Shown here: positions 47,001-55,620 of the stretch, one piece after another | How positions within the stretch are numbered: the first letter of the stretch is position 1 | Layout of the letters: each line of letters opens with the position of its first letter | From: Hyphomicrobiales bacterium | Lineage (GTDB): Bacteria; Pseudomonadota; Alphaproteobacteria; Rhizobiales; Rhizobiaceae | Length of the DNA stretch: 64,000 nt | Reading direction: 5' to 3' | Assembly (NCBI GenBank): GCA_003577315.1 | Contig: QEVK01000014.1 | Location: forward strand, 1-64,000 | Notes under the pieces: generated by a model | What the model saw: only the letters and a program-made list of their open reading frames with translations | The model's database searches: none | Told to the model about the DNA's origin: nothing | Program-made: the position numbers and the translations under genes

Positions 47001-47804
47001 GGCGAGTTCGGCGACGGCAGGCTCGGCGAGATCTTCATCGACATGCACAAGGAGGGCGCGGCCTTCCGGGCGATGATGAACAACTTCGCCATCGCCATCT
47101 CGCTCGGCCTGCAATACGGCGTGCCGCTGGAGGAATATGTCGAGGCCTTCACCTTCACCCGCTTCGAGCCGGCCGGCGTGGTGCAGGGCAACGATGCGGT
47201 GAAGAACGCGACCTCGATCCTCGACTACGTGTTCCGCGAGCTGGCGATCTCCTATCTCGGCCGCCACGACCTCGCCCATGTCGACACGTCGGACTTCTCC
47301 AACACCACGCTGGGCAAGGGCATCCAGGAGGGCAAGACCAACCTGATCTCCACCGGCTGGACGCGCGGCTACAAGCCCACCCTGGTGGCCGGCACCGGCG
47401 GCGAGCCCAAGGGCTCGGCCGGCGGCCCCGCGCCGCGCGCCTCGGGCTCGGGGTCCGGCGGAGCGACCGTGACGGCGATCGGCACGGCGGCTGCGGCGCG
47501 CAAGCTCGACGCGGAGCCCGGCGTTGTCACCGCCTTCCGCCGCGACTACGAGGAGCGGGCGCGGGAAGCCGCCGAGGATGCGGCCTTCGAGGAGAAGGCC
47601 AACGAGGCCGCCGAGGCGCTGTTCTCCGACGCCGCGGCGAAGGAAGCGGCCGAGGCCAAGGCGCTCGCCGCCGAGCGGCGGGTGCAGGCGATGATGCAGG
47701 GCTACACCGGCAACATGTGCACCGAGTGCCAGAACTTCACCATGGTGCGCAACGGCACCTGCGAGAAGTGCGACACCTGCGGCGCCACCAGCGGCTGCAG
47801 CTGA
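44019..47804 (+). CDS. nrdJ: Vitamin B12-dependent ribonucleotide reductase (class II)
   Basis: Reduces ribonucleotides to deoxyribonucleotides with adenosylcobalamin as radical source; works with or without oxygen. The 1261 residues are of normal length. The catalytic domain contains [20 protein letters not shown], a glycine-rich [29 protein letters not shown] with the thiyl cysteine C476, and [26 protein letters not shown] domain follows around 990-1080 ([20 protein letters not shown]). The C-terminus holds zinc-ribbon-like [18 protein letters not shown] and CGATSGCS, which regenerate the active site. No class I genes are seen here. Expression is probably controlled by NrdR. Confidence 0.96.
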   Translation: MRIERRFTKEGQSPYAEIEFRKAVSEIRNPDGSIVFRADDIDVPAQFSQVAADILAQKYFRKAGVPARLKRVEENDVPSFLWRSVADEAALAELPEDERYGSERDARQVFDRLAGTWAYWGWKGGYFNAEEDALAFRDELAYMLATQRVAPNSPQWFNTGLHWAYGIDGPGQGHYYVDPFTGKLTRSASAYEHPQPHACFIQSVADDLVNEGGIMDLWVREARLFKYGSGTGSNFSHLRGEGERLSGGGKSSGLMSFLKIGDRAAGAIKSGGTTRRAAKMVVVDVDHPDIEAYIDWKVNEEQKVAALVTGSKIVKQHLAAIMKACVNCEGNGDDCFDPAVNPALKREIRAAKKNAVPENYIKRVIQFARQGYTSIEFKTYDTDWDSEAYLTVSGQNSNNSVSLKDDFLRAVENDGDWNLIRRIDGKVARTLKARDLWEKIGYAAWASADPGLHFNTTMNDWHTCPAAGPIRASNPCSEYMFLDDTACNLASINLLPYRNPDGTIDIEAYEHTVRLWTVVLEISVMMAQFPSWKIAKLSYEYRTLGLGFANIGGLLMTSGIPYDSDEGRGLCAALTALMTGVSYATSAEMASELGAFPEYPVNAPHMLRVMRNHRRAAYGETGGYEKLSVDPVPLNAEHVWQKELVEHARAAWDRAIDLGAEYGFRNAQATVIAPTGTIGLVMDCDTTGIEPDFALVKFKKLAGGGYFKIINRAVPEALRTLGYSESQIAEIEAYAVGHGNLNQAPGVNPGSLKAKGFTDEKIAALNAALGSAFDIKFVFNKWTLGEDFCRDVLGFTDAQLNDFSFEMLPALGFARKDIEAANIHVCGAMTLEGAPHLKDEHLPVFDCANPCGKVGKRYLSVESHIRMMAAAQPFISGAISKTINMPNEATVDDCKQAYMLSWKLALKANALYRDGSKLSQPLNASLLSDDEDEADERAEELAAAPAAARVAQVTEKIVERVVEKVVRDREKLPNRRQGYTQKAVIGGHKVYLRTGEFGDGRLGEIFIDMHKEGAAFRAMMNNFAIAISLGLQYGVPLEEYVEAFTFTRFEPAGVVQGNDAVKNATSILDYVFRELAISYLGRHDLAHVDTSDFSNTTLGKGIQEGKTNLISTGWTRGYKPTLVAGTGGEPKGSAGGPAPRASGSGSGGATVTAIGTAAAARKLDAEPGVVTAFRRDYEERAREAAEDAAFEEKANEAAEALFSDAAAKEAAEAKALAAERRVQAMMQGYTGNMCTECQNFTMVRNGTCEKCDTCGATSGCS

Positions 47805-47825
47805 CGGCCCGGCATCCACGGACAT

Positions 47826-47855
47826 GACGGGCGGGCGGGCGCAAGCCTGCCCGTC
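47826..47855 (+). other. Stem-loop after nrdJ
   Basis: GACGGGC (47826-47832) pairs with GCCCGTC (47849-47855). The loop is GC-rich and no T-run follows, so transcription end here is uncertain, though the place, 22 bases past the stop codon, fits a terminator or RNA-stabilising hairpin. Confidence 0.45.
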
Positions 47856-47870
47856 CTGCATTTGCGGGGG

Positions 47871-48100
47871 TCAGTCGTGGGTTTGGCCGCGGAAGGCGGT
47901 GCCGCGCAGCGACGGCCGCTCCACGAAGGCGTCGAACCGGCGGCCGAGGCCGGCATGGGCGCGGAACGAGGGCGGCCGATGTGGACGGGGTCGTCACCGG
48001 AGACCTCGCGGTCGAGCCAGCGATAGCTTTCCGCGAGCTTCGCTCGTAGCCGGCCTGCAACCGCGGGTAGCGCAGGTGCGGCGGCCGGCGCTCCGTGCTT
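47871..48100 (-). pseudogene. Remnant of a glutathione S-transferase gene (C-terminal part)
   Basis: On the minus strand one frame gives GRLRAKLAESYRWLDREVSG, like the start of a GST helical domain. A neighbouring frame then gives PPSFRAHAGLGRRFDAFVER and PSLRGTAFRGQTHD up to a TGA at 47871, like a GST C-terminus. The two pieces are in different frames, and about 40 residues expected between them are missing, so the gene is broken by deletion and frameshift. There is no N-terminal thioredoxin-like domain. Similarity is judged by eye. Confidence 0.55.
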
Positions 48101-48153
48101 CAACGGATCCGGTCTTGTCCTGACGGGGAGGGGTTCCGGGCCCCGAGGCATGT

Positions 48154-48261
48154 CTATGCTTCTTCGAGATCGCCCTCGGTCGCGACGAGGAGCACGCGGC
48201 TGTCGCGCATAAGACCGGGGCGTGCGTCGGCCAGCGCCCGGCACCGGCCGGCGCGACCCGC
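48154..48261 (-). pseudogene. C-terminal scrap resembling a fold-type II PLP enzyme
   Basis: A 35-codon frame bounded by a stop upstream ends with ALADARPGLMRDSRVLLVAT then EGDLEEA and TAG at 48154. SRVLL..TEG resembles the C-terminal strand of diaminopropionate ammonia-lyase or threonine-synthase-like enzymes. The match is short and the call is tentative; it could be chance. Confidence 0.3.
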
Positions 48262-48264
48262 CTA

Positions 48265-48440
48265 TTGTCGCTGAAATCGCGTATCGGAATGCCGATTTCA
48301 GGCGGAAAGTGGATAGAAATGACGGAAACCGTCGCTCTCGACGCTTTCGTGCGCAAGCTGCGCACGCGCGCCGAAATCCGGCGGGCGTGGTATGTGACCG
48401 GCGAGACGGATTTCGTGCTGCACCTCGCCATCGCCGCGCC
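48265..48440 (+). pseudogene. Remnant of an Lrp/AsnC regulator (RAM domain only)
   Basis: The frame reads SLKSRIGMPISGGKWIEMTE, then VALDAFVRKLRTRAEIRRAW and YVTGETDFVLHLAIAAPGA, a good match to the ligand-binding half of Lrp proteins. The DNA-binding half is absent upstream, and the similarity stops at about 48440, just before the phzF stop codon. It cannot make a working regulator. It differs from the intact Lrp at 27284. Confidence 0.65.
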
Positions 48441-48457
48441 CGGCGCCTGCGGGGCGG

Positions 48458-49303
48458 CTAGATCCCTTGCAGACGCCCCTCGACATGAACGCGCGCTTCG
48501 CCGCCGACCCAGACCTGGCCGGTCTCGTCGCGGCTTATGTGGACGCGGCCCTTGCGGCCGAGGCAGGTTCCCTGGGCGGCGACGTAGGCTTCCTCGACCG
48601 CGCCCGTCGCGAACAGCCATTGCGCCACCGAGGCGTTGAGGCTTCCGGTCACGGGGTCCTCGACGATGCTGCCCAGATGATCGCTGAAGAAGGCGCGGAC
48701 CTCCACGGCTGCGTCGCCGCCGGGAGCGTGCGGACCGACCACGCCGACATCGATCCGGCCCGGCCAGCTTCGCGCGGGGGTCAACGAAAGCACTTCCTGC
48801 GCCGACGCCAACCGAATCCCGAGCCAGCCGGGGCCGTTGTCGATCCATGCGGCGTCGACGACGTCGGATGACGCGATGCCCAGCAATTCCCGCGCTTCGG
48901 CCAGTTCATCCGGCGACGGCGCGCCGGAACGGATCAGGGCGGGAGCGGCAAAGGAAAGCCGCTCCCCGTCGCGCCGGATCGCGACCAGGCCCGCTCCGCA
49001 TTCCTGGGCGATTTCGCCTGCCTTCTTCGGCCTGTTCCCGGCCGCGAGCCAGGCATGGCAGCTTCCGAGCGTCGGATGGCCGGCGAACGGCATTTCCCTT
49101 TCGAGCGTGAATATCCTGACCCTGTAGTCCGCCTCAGGATGTGTCGGGGAAAGCAGGAACGCCGTCTCCGACAGATTGAACCAGCGCGTCATCCGCTGCA
49201 TCTCCCCGGTCGGGAGGCCGTCGGCGCCGACGACGACCGCCAGAGGATTGCCCGAGAAGGAGCCGGCTCCGAACACATCGACCATGTAGACAGAAAGGGC
49301 CAT
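48458..49303 (-). CDS. PhzF family isomerase/epimerase-like protein
   Basis: Protein of 281 residues with the diaminopimelate-epimerase-like PhzF fold. MVDVFGAGSFSGNPLAVVVG at the N-terminus, TAFLLSP, YRVRIFTLEREMPFAGHPTLG with the conserved catalytic Glu and the GHPT motif, and EDPVTGSLNASVAQWL with GRKGRVHI in the second half are diagnostic. Phenazine synthesis is not implied, as most bacterial members have other unknown substrates. It converges on the Lrp remnant and may have arrived with the event that truncated it. Confidence 0.9.
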   Translation of the reverse strand: MALSVYMVDVFGAGSFSGNPLAVVVGADGLPTGEMQRMTRWFNLSETAFLLSPTHPEADYRVRIFTLEREMPFAGHPTLGSCHAWLAAGNRPKKAGEIAQECGAGLVAIRRDGERLSFAAPALIRSGAPSPDELAEARELLGIASSDVVDAAWIDNGPGWLGIRLASAQEVLSLTPARSWPGRIDVGVVGPHAPGGDAAVEVRAFFSDHLGSIVEDPVTGSLNASVAQWLFATGAVEEAYVAAQGTCLGRKGRVHISRDETGQVWVGGEARVHVEGRLQGI

Positions 49304-49428
49304 AATCCGGTCGTTCCACGCGCCTGATCCATCGGGGCGCCGTTGAGGCCCGTCGCAAGGATCGCGGCGGGCGCGACGCTGCGCTGCCGCGAAGGAAAGG
49401 CCGTGTCACCTTCCTGAAGGGATCGCCC

Positions 49429-51303
49429 TCACACCCGCACCCGCACATACTCGCCGGGCGCGTCGGCCAGCGGCTTCAGCTTGCCGCCGCCGACCTTGCG
49501 CGCGTCGACCTTGGCGCCGTCCTGGCGCTCGATCCACGCCTGCCAGTGCGGCCACCACGAGCCCGGGTTCTCGGTCGCCTTCGCCACCCAGTCCTCGAAC
49601 GTGCCGACCGGCTTGCCGCCGGTCCAGTGCTGGTACTTGCCGAGCGAGGGCGGGTTGACGACGCCGGCGATGTGGCCGGAGCCGGCCATGACATATTCGA
49701 CCTCGCCGCCGAAATGGCCGGAGCCGACGAACACCGAGCGCGCGGGCGCGATGTGGTCCTCGCGGGTGGCGAGGTTGTAGATCGGGATCGTCACGTCCGA
49801 CAGCTTCAGCGTGCGGCCGGCAAGCTCCATGGTCCCGCGCGTCAGGTTGTTCTCCAGATAGCAGTTGCGCAGGTAGTAGGAGTGGTTGGCCGCCGTCATG
49901 CGCGTGGAATCGGAGTTCCAGTAGAGCAGGTCGAACGGCATCGGCTCGCGCCCGCGCATGTAGTTGTTGACGACATAGGGCCAGATCAGGTCGCCGGCGC
50001 GCAGCATGTTGAAGGCGGTCGCCATCTTGGTGCCGTCGAGGTAGCCCTTGCCCGACATGGCGCGCTCGAGCGCGGCGATCTGGTCGTCGTCGACGAACAC
50101 CTTGAGGTCGCCGGCATAGGTGAAGTCGACCTGGGTGGTGAACAGCGTGGCCGAGCGGATGCGCGCCTCGCCCTCCTGCGCGAACAGCGCCAGCGCCGCG
50201 GCCAGCAGCGTGCCGCCGACGCAGTAGCCGATGGCGTTGACCTCGCGCTCGCCGGTCGCCTTCTCCACCGTGTCGAGGCCGAAGCGGATGCCCTCGTCGA
50301 TGTAGGAGACCCAGTCCTTGCGGCCGTGGCGCTCGTCGGGGTTGACCCATGAGATGACGAAGACCGTGTGGCCCTGCTCGACGGCCCAGCGGATGAAGGA
50401 TTTCTCCGGGTTCAGGTCGAGGATGTAGAACTTGTTGATCCAGGGCGGGCAGATCAGCAGCGGCCGCTTCAGCACCTTCTTCGTCGCCGGCTCGTACTGG
50501 ATGATCTCGGCGAGGTCGGAGCGGGCGACGACCTTGCCCGGCGTGACGGCGATGTTGTTTCCGATCTCGAAGCGCGAGGTGTCGGCCTGGCGCAGCTTGA
50601 GGTCACCCTTGCCGGCGGCGATGTCCTCGGCCAGCATCTTCATGCCGCGCACCAGGTTCTCGCCGTTGCTTTCCATGGTCTCGCGGAACAGCTCGGGATT
50701 GGTCAGGATGAAGTTCGACGGCGAGATCGCCTGCGTGAGCTGCTTGACGTAGAACTGCGCCTTGTGGCGGGTGTGCTCGTCCAGCCCCTCGGCATGCTCG
50801 ACGAGATCGCCGGCCCAGCGCGAGGTGACGAGATAGGCCTGCTTGAGGAAGTCGAAGAAGGCGTTCTTGCCCCATTCGGGGTCCTGGAAGCGCTTGTCGC
50901 CCTTGTCGGGCTTCACCGCGCCCTCGACCTCGGCGTCGCCGCCGGCCGCGCGCTGGATGGCGTTGGACCACACGTTCATGTAGCCGGAGAACAGCCGCGT
51001 CTGCGCCTCGAGCGCGCGGGCCGGATCGGACAGCCAGTATTCGGTCAGCTTCGAGAAGGTCTTGACCATGTCGGCCATCGGCTCGGCCATCACGTCGCGG
51101 ACCTCGCCCTTCTCGCGCGGGGCCGTCCACGCGGCCGCCGCCTTGCCGGCGGCCTCCATGGCCCGCGCGAGGTTCAGCGTGAAGCGCTCCGGGTCCTTGA
51201 CCAGATACTGCTCGATCGCCGGGGGCTGCTGGCCTTGAGCCTGGTTTCCGGTCCGGTCGTCGGTCCGGCCCCGGGCATTGTCCGAATCGTGGCGTGTGGC
51301 CAT
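49429..51303 (-). CDS. phaC: Class I polyhydroxyalkanoate synthase (second copy)
   Basis: Polymerises (R)-3-hydroxyacyl-CoA into storage polyester. The 624 residues include an N-terminal PHBC domain, SPSNFILTNPELFRETMESN, NIAVTPGKVV, PPWINKFYILDLNPEKSFIR, nucleophile box GYCVGG with C361, and C-terminal GSGHIAGVVNPP and WWPHWQAWI. This is a canonical alphaproteobacterial PhaC and the more likely main enzyme of the two in the window. ATG 51303 opens MATRHDSDNARG; an ATG at 51363 would add 20 polar residues. Divergent from a small envelope protein gene. Confidence 0.94.
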   Translation of the reverse strand: MATRHDSDNARGRTDDRTGNQAQGQQPPAIEQYLVKDPERFTLNLARAMEAAGKAAAAWTAPREKGEVRDVMAEPMADMVKTFSKLTEYWLSDPARALEAQTRLFSGYMNVWSNAIQRAAGGDAEVEGAVKPDKGDKRFQDPEWGKNAFFDFLKQAYLVTSRWAGDLVEHAEGLDEHTRHKAQFYVKQLTQAISPSNFILTNPELFRETMESNGENLVRGMKMLAEDIAAGKGDLKLRQADTSRFEIGNNIAVTPGKVVARSDLAEIIQYEPATKKVLKRPLLICPPWINKFYILDLNPEKSFIRWAVEQGHTVFVISWVNPDERHGRKDWVSYIDEGIRFGLDTVEKATGEREVNAIGYCVGGTLLAAALALFAQEGEARIRSATLFTTQVDFTYAGDLKVFVDDDQIAALERAMSGKGYLDGTKMATAFNMLRAGDLIWPYVVNNYMRGREPMPFDLLYWNSDSTRMTAANHSYYLRNCYLENNLTRGTMELAGRTLKLSDVTIPIYNLATREDHIAPARSVFVGSGHFGGEVEYVMAGSGHIAGVVNPPSLGKYQHWTGGKPVGTFEDWVAKATENPGSWWPHWQAWIERQDGAKVDARKVGGGKLKPLADAPGEYVRVRV

Positions 51304-51425
51304 GCTGAGCGTCGTTCCTCCCTGCGCCCCGGGCCTTCCTTGTGCCCAGCGCTTTGTTGACACAATACCATGGAACCTTGAAGCTGGTCCAACGGCGTTC
51401 GATAGATATGCTTCGGGATGAAAAG

Positions 51426-51794
51426 ATGACGATGCGGTGCCTCGCCGCCCTTGCCGGCGTTGTTCTGGCCGGCCTTCTGCCGGCCGGCTGCGCCACGGCC
51501 ACGATAGAGGACGCCGTGCCCGCCGGCGCGCTGGAGCAGGCGCCGCCCGGCGCCGCCGCCTCCGCCCCCGCGGCGACCGCCGGCACCTATCCCGACCTCA
51601 ATGCGACGCCGGCCGCGGCCGCGCCGCAGATATCGGAGCAGGAGAAGGCGGCCGAAACGGCGGAGCTGCGCGCCCGGCGCGAGCAACTGGCGCGACAGGC
51701 GCAGCAGCGCGGCGTCAGCGACGACGCGGACGAGCTGCGGCGACTGGCGGGCAGCCACGCCGACGAGACCCTGAGACAGATCGAGGGCGACTGA
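51426..51794 (+). CDS. Small envelope protein, putative lipoprotein
   Basis: 122 residues with an N-terminal export signal (MTMRCLAALAGVVLAGLLPA) ending at GC, a lipobox-like site with Cys22; proline at -3 is unusual, so lipidation is likely but not sure. The mature part is Ala/Pro-rich, then a charged helix (ISEQEKAAETAELRARREQL) and DADELRRLAGSHADETLRQI. Similar small lipoproteins of unknown function are common in rhizobia. ATG 51432 is an alternative. It lies divergent from phaC, 122 bases away. Confidence 0.7.
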   Translation: MTMRCLAALAGVVLAGLLPAGCATATIEDAVPAGALEQAPPGAAASAPAATAGTYPDLNATPAAAAPQISEQEKAAETAELRARREQLARQAQQRGVSDDADELRRLAGSHADETLRQIEGD

Positions 51795-51923
51795 CCGGCG
51801 GCTGACGCCGGGGCAGCCGACCCGGCAAGCGACCCCGCGAGAGCGTCGCCGCTATCGACCCCATGCGGATTCGGGTGTATAGCCGGCCTCCCGAAAACCC
51901 CGTTTCCGCGATCGGATTCTCCC

Positions 51924-53141
51924 ATGGAAGAGTTTCACAAGGTTCGCCGGCTTCCGCCATACGTCTTCGAGCAGGTCAACAGGCTCAAGGCCGCCGCGCG
52001 CGCCCGTGGGGCCGACATCATCGATCTGGGCATGGGCAATCCCGACCTTCCGACGCCGAAGGCCATCGTCGACAAGCTGGTCGAGGTGGTGCGCGACCCG
52101 CGCACCCACCGCTACTCGGCCTCCCGCGGCATTCCCGGCCTGCGCCGGGCGCAGGCCAACTACTATGCCCGCCGCTTCGGCGTGAAGCTCGACCCCGAGC
52201 GGCAGGTCGTCGCCACGCTCGGCTCCAAGGAGGGCTTCGCCAACATGGCGCAGGCGATCACCGCGCCGGGCGACGTGGTGCTGTGCCCGAACCCGACCTA
52301 TCCGATCCACGCCTTCGGCTTCATCATGTCGGGCGGGGTCATCCGCTCGATGCAAGTCGAGCCGGACGACAGCTTCATCCCGGCGCTGGAGCGCGGCGTG
52401 CGCCACTCGATCCCCAAGCCGCTGGCGCTGATCCTCAACTACCCGTCGAACCCGACGGCGCACGTCGCCTCGCTCGACTTCTACAGGGACGTCGTCGCCT
52501 TCGCGAAGAAGAACGACATCATCATCCTGTCCGACCTCGCCTATGCCGAGATCTATTTCGACGGGCCGCCGCCGCCCTCGATCCTCGAGGTGCCCGGCGC
52601 CATCGACGTCGCCGTCGAGTTCACCTCGATGTCGAAGACCTTCTCCATGCCCGGCTGGCGCATGGGCTTCGCCGTCGGCAACGAGCGGCTGATCGCGGCG
52701 CTGACGCGGGTGAAGTCCTATCTCGACTACGGCGCGTTCACGCCGATCCAGGTGGCGGCGACCGCCGCGCTGAACGGCGACGGCTCGGACGTCGCGGAGG
52801 TGCGCCAGGTCTACCACCGCCGCCGCGACGTGATGGTCGACGCCTTCGCGCGGGCGGGCTGGGAAATCCCGGCCCCGGCCGCGACCATGTTCGCCTGGGC
52901 GCCGATCCCGCCGGCCTTCCGCCATCTCGGCTCTCTGGAGTTCTCCAAGCTGCTGGTCGAGAAGGCGGACGTGGCCGTCGCGCCGGGCATCGGCTTCGGC
53001 GAGCACGGCGACGACTTCGTGCGCATCGCGCTGGTCGAGAACGAGCACCGCATCCGCCAGGCAGCGCGCAACATCAAGCGCTTCCTCGGCACGAGCGGCG
53101 AGGGCACGGACAACGTGGTCTCGCTCACCGCGCGGCGCTGA
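51924..53141 (+). CDS. Class I/II aminotransferase (LL-diaminopimelate/alanine aminotransferase type)
   Basis: Fold-type I PLP aminotransferase of 405 residues. Motifs are DLGMGNPDLPTPKAIVDKLV, HRYSASRGIPGLRRAQANYY, NYPSNPTAH, DLAYAEIYFDG and the PLP site SMSKTFSMPGWRMGF with K238. Sequence pattern fits the DapL/AlaC/MalY-like group. It precedes homoserine dehydrogenase, so a role in aspartate-family amino acid synthesis (or alanine synthesis) is plausible. Rhizobia usually make lysine by the succinylase path, so LL-diaminopimelate is not certain as substrate. Confidence 0.88.
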   Translation: MEEFHKVRRLPPYVFEQVNRLKAAARARGADIIDLGMGNPDLPTPKAIVDKLVEVVRDPRTHRYSASRGIPGLRRAQANYYARRFGVKLDPERQVVATLGSKEGFANMAQAITAPGDVVLCPNPTYPIHAFGFIMSGGVIRSMQVEPDDSFIPALERGVRHSIPKPLALILNYPSNPTAHVASLDFYRDVVAFAKKNDIIILSDLAYAEIYFDGPPPPSILEVPGAIDVAVEFTSMSKTFSMPGWRMGFAVGNERLIAALTRVKSYLDYGAFTPIQVAATAALNGDGSDVAEVRQVYHRRRDVMVDAFARAGWEIPAPAATMFAWAPIPPAFRHLGSLEFSKLLVEKADVAVAPGIGFGEHGDDFVRIALVENEHRIRQAARNIKRFLGTSGEGTDNVVSLTARR

Positions 53142-53185
53142 GCGGCGTCGACTATCGGACCAATCGCAAGGGGAATGCCGGGGGC

Positions 53186-54499
53186 ATGAGCGAAGCGTTG
53201 CGTGTGGGAATTGCCGGCCTCGGCACGGTCGGGGCGTCGGTGGCGCGGGTGCTCGCCGAAAAGGCGGCGGAGCTGACGCGCCAGTGCGGCCGGCCGATCG
53301 CGGTGGCGGGCGTGTCGGCGCGCGACAGGAGCCGCGACCGCGGCGTCGACCTGTCCGGCGCGACATGGTTCGACGACCCGGCCGAGCTGGCGAAAAGCGA
53401 TGGCATCGACGTCTTCGTCGAGCTGATCGGCGGCGAGGAGGGAGCCGCGCGCGCCTGCGTCGAGGCGGCGCTCGCCGCCGGCCGCCACGTCGTGACCGCC
53501 AACAAGGCGCTGCTCGCCCGCCACGGGCTGGAGCTCGCGGCCATCGCCGAGAGGAACGGCGTGCTGCTCAACTACGAGGCGGCGGTGGCCGGCGGCATCC
53601 CGGTCATCAAGACCATGCGCGAGGCGCTGGCCGGCAACACGGTTTCCCGCGTCTTCGGCATCCTCAACGGCACCTGCAACTACATCCTGACCCGCATGGA
53701 GGCCGAGGGGTTGTCGTTCGAGGAGTGCCTGAAGGACGCCCAGCGTCTCGGCTATGCCGAGGCCGACCCGACCTTCGACATCGAGGGCCACGACACGGCG
53801 CACAAGCTCGCCATCCTGACCAGCCTGGCCTTCGGCAGCCGCATCGCGCCCGACGACATCTATCTGGAGGGCATCTCCAACATTACCCAGGCCGACATAA
53901 GGGCGGCCGCCGAGCTCGGCTACCGCATCAAGCTGCTCGGCGTCGGCCAGCGCACGGAGGGCGGCATCGAGCAGCGCGTGCATCCGACCATGGTGCCGAC
54001 GGCCTCGGTGATCGCCCAGGTCAACGGCGTCACCAACGCGGTGGCCATCGAGACCGACATCGTCGGCGAGCTGCTTCTGTCCGGCCCCGGCGCGGGCGGC
54101 AACGCCACGGCCTCGGCCGTGGTCGGCGACCTCGCCGACATCGCCAAGAGCCGGCCCGGCTTCCAGCACGGCCCGGTGTTCGGCCGTCCGGCTGGCGAGC
54201 TTGCGCCCTACCGGCGCGCGCCGATGCGCAGCCATGCCGGCGGCTATTTCATCCGCCTCACCGTCCACGACCGCGTCGGCGTGTTCGCCGCGGTGGCGCG
54301 GCGCATGGCCGACAACGAGATCTCGCTGGAATCGATCGTCCAGCACGCCAACGGCGCCAATCCCGACACGCAGAAGACCGTCATCCTCGTCACCCACGAG
54401 ACCACCGAGGCGGCGGTGCGCAAGGCCGTTGCCGGCATCACCGAAGACGGCCACCTGACGACCAAGCCGCAGGTCATCCGCATCGAGCGCGCGGGTTGA
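53186..54499 (+). CDS. hom: Homoserine dehydrogenase
   Basis: Reduces aspartate semialdehyde to homoserine for threonine and methionine synthesis. 437 residues: NAD(P) motif GLGTVGASVARVL, VTANKALLARHG, NYEAAVAGGIPVIKTMREAL, GILNGTCNYILTRME, and YAEADPTFDIEGHDTAHKLA with the catalytic Lys/Asp region. A C-terminal ACT domain (FIRLTVHDRVGVFAAVARRM) from about 350 suggests threonine feedback control. ATG 53186 follows a GGGGG-type purine run. It is 44 bases behind the aminotransferase gene and probably co-transcribed. Confidence 0.96.
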   Translation: MSEALRVGIAGLGTVGASVARVLAEKAAELTRQCGRPIAVAGVSARDRSRDRGVDLSGATWFDDPAELAKSDGIDVFVELIGGEEGAARACVEAALAAGRHVVTANKALLARHGLELAAIAERNGVLLNYEAAVAGGIPVIKTMREALAGNTVSRVFGILNGTCNYILTRMEAEGLSFEECLKDAQRLGYAEADPTFDIEGHDTAHKLAILTSLAFGSRIAPDDIYLEGISNITQADIRAAAELGYRIKLLGVGQRTEGGIEQRVHPTMVPTASVIAQVNGVTNAVAIETDIVGELLLSGPGAGGNATASAVVGDLADIAKSRPGFQHGPVFGRPAGELAPYRRAPMRSHAGGYFIRLTVHDRVGVFAAVARRMADNEISLESIVQHANGANPDTQKTVILVTHETTEAAVRKAVAGITEDGHLTTKPQVIRIERAG

Positions 54500-54572
54500 C
54501 GTCGCATTCGCGTCATTCAACCGATTGATCTTGGAGAGGGCGCCGAATCGCCCTTGCGGCGGCGTCGGCTCT

Positions 54573-54601
54573 TTGACAAAAGGGCCCATCCACAAGGTAA
54601 T
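54573..54601 (+). promoter_or_regulatory. Predicted sigma70 promoter of glpX
   Basis: A perfect TTGACA (54573-54578), a 17-base spacer and GGTAAT (54596-54601, four of six -10 positions) lie in the gap between hom and glpX. The start of transcription would be near 54608, 35 bases before the glpX ATG. GlpX and downstream genes could thus be expressed apart from hom. Confidence 0.6.
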
Positions 54602-54642
54602 GCTCCGGGGCAACGCCCTGATCTTTCACAAGGTTCGATAGC

Positions 54643-55620
54643 ATGTCCAAAACCGCTCCGTCCGGTCTCGACCGTATCCTGACCCTCGAACTGGTGCGCG
54701 TCACCGAGCGCGCGGCCGTGGCGGCGGCGCGCCTGCGCGGGCGCGGCGACGAGAAGGCGGCGGACCAGGCGGCCGTGGACGCCATGCGCGCCGAGTTGAA
54801 CCGCCTGCCGATCAAGGGCACGGTCGTCATCGGCGAGGGCGAGCGCGACGAGGCGCCGATGCTCTATATCGGCGAGGAGGTCGGCACGGGCGAGGGACCG
54901 GAGGTCGACATCGCGCTCGACCCGTTGGAAGGCACCACCATCTGCGCCAAGAACCTGCCGAACTCGCTGGCCGTCATCGCCATCGCCGAGAAGGGCAGCC
55001 TGCTCTACGCGCCCGACGTCTACATGGACAAGATCGCGGTCGGCCCCGGCTATCCGGCCGGCATCGTCGACATCGACGCGCCGGCGCAGCAGAACATCGA
55101 GAACCTCGCCAGGGCCAAGGGCGTTCCGGTCTCCGAGATCACCGCCTGCATCCTCGACCGGCCGCGCCATGCGCGCCTGATCGAGGCCGTGCGCAGCACC
55201 GGCGCGGCGATCCGGCTGATCGGCGACGGCGACGTCGCCGGCGTCATCCACACCACCGACCCGGCCGAGACCGGCATCGACATCTACATGGGCACCGGCG
55301 GCGCGCCGGAGGGCGTGCTGGCGGCGGCCGCGCTGCGCTGCATCGGCGGCCAGATGCAGGGAAGGCTCCAGCTCAACAGCGAGGAGAAGATCGCCCGCGC
55401 GGCCAAGATGGGCATCTCCGACCCCAACAAGGTCTACACGATGGAGGAGATGGCGCGCGGCGACGTGCTGTTCGCCGCCACCGGCGTCACCGACGGCAAC
55501 ATGCTGTCGGGGGTGAAGTTCGGCCGCGACATGATCCAGACCCACACCATCGTCATGCGCTCCTCCTCCGGCACGGTGCGCGAGATCAAGGCGAGGCATC
55601 AGGACCTCGACAAGTTCTGA
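54643..55620 (+). CDS. glpX: Class II fructose-1,6-bisphosphatase
   Basis: Gluconeogenic phosphatase of 325 residues. VVIGEGERDEAPMLYIGEEV (metal-binding glutamates), ALDPLEGTTICAKNLPNSLA with the D93-PLEGTT core, and GTGGAPEGVLAAAALRCIGG match GlpX. The sequence ends in FGRDMIQTHTIVMRSSSGTV. Its TGA stop overlaps the ATG of the unassigned gene at 55620, indicating translation as one unit. Confidence 0.95.
   Translation: MSKTAPSGLDRILTLELVRVTERAAVAAARLRGRGDEKAADQAAVDAMRAELNRLPIKGTVVIGEGERDEAPMLYIGEEVGTGEGPEVDIALDPLEGTTICAKNLPNSLAVIAIAEKGSLLYAPDVYMDKIAVGPGYPAGIVDIDAPAQQNIENLARAKGVPVSEITACILDRPRHARLIEAVRSTGAAIRLIGDGDVAGVIHTTDPAETGIDIYMGTGGAPEGVLAAAALRCIGGQMQGRLQLNSEEKIARAAKMGISDPNKVYTMEEMARGDVLFAATGVTDGNMLSGVKFGRDMIQTHTIVMRSSSGTVREIKARHQDLDKF

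Noticed and set aside
43992..47861. 1289-codon antisense frame opposite nrdJ
   Set aside because: No recognisable motif; the sense frame is a full-length class II reductase with all catalytic cysteines.
54500..54642. Small gene between hom and glpX
   Set aside because: No frame with plausible start and codon pattern; the gap is better explained by the glpX promoter.
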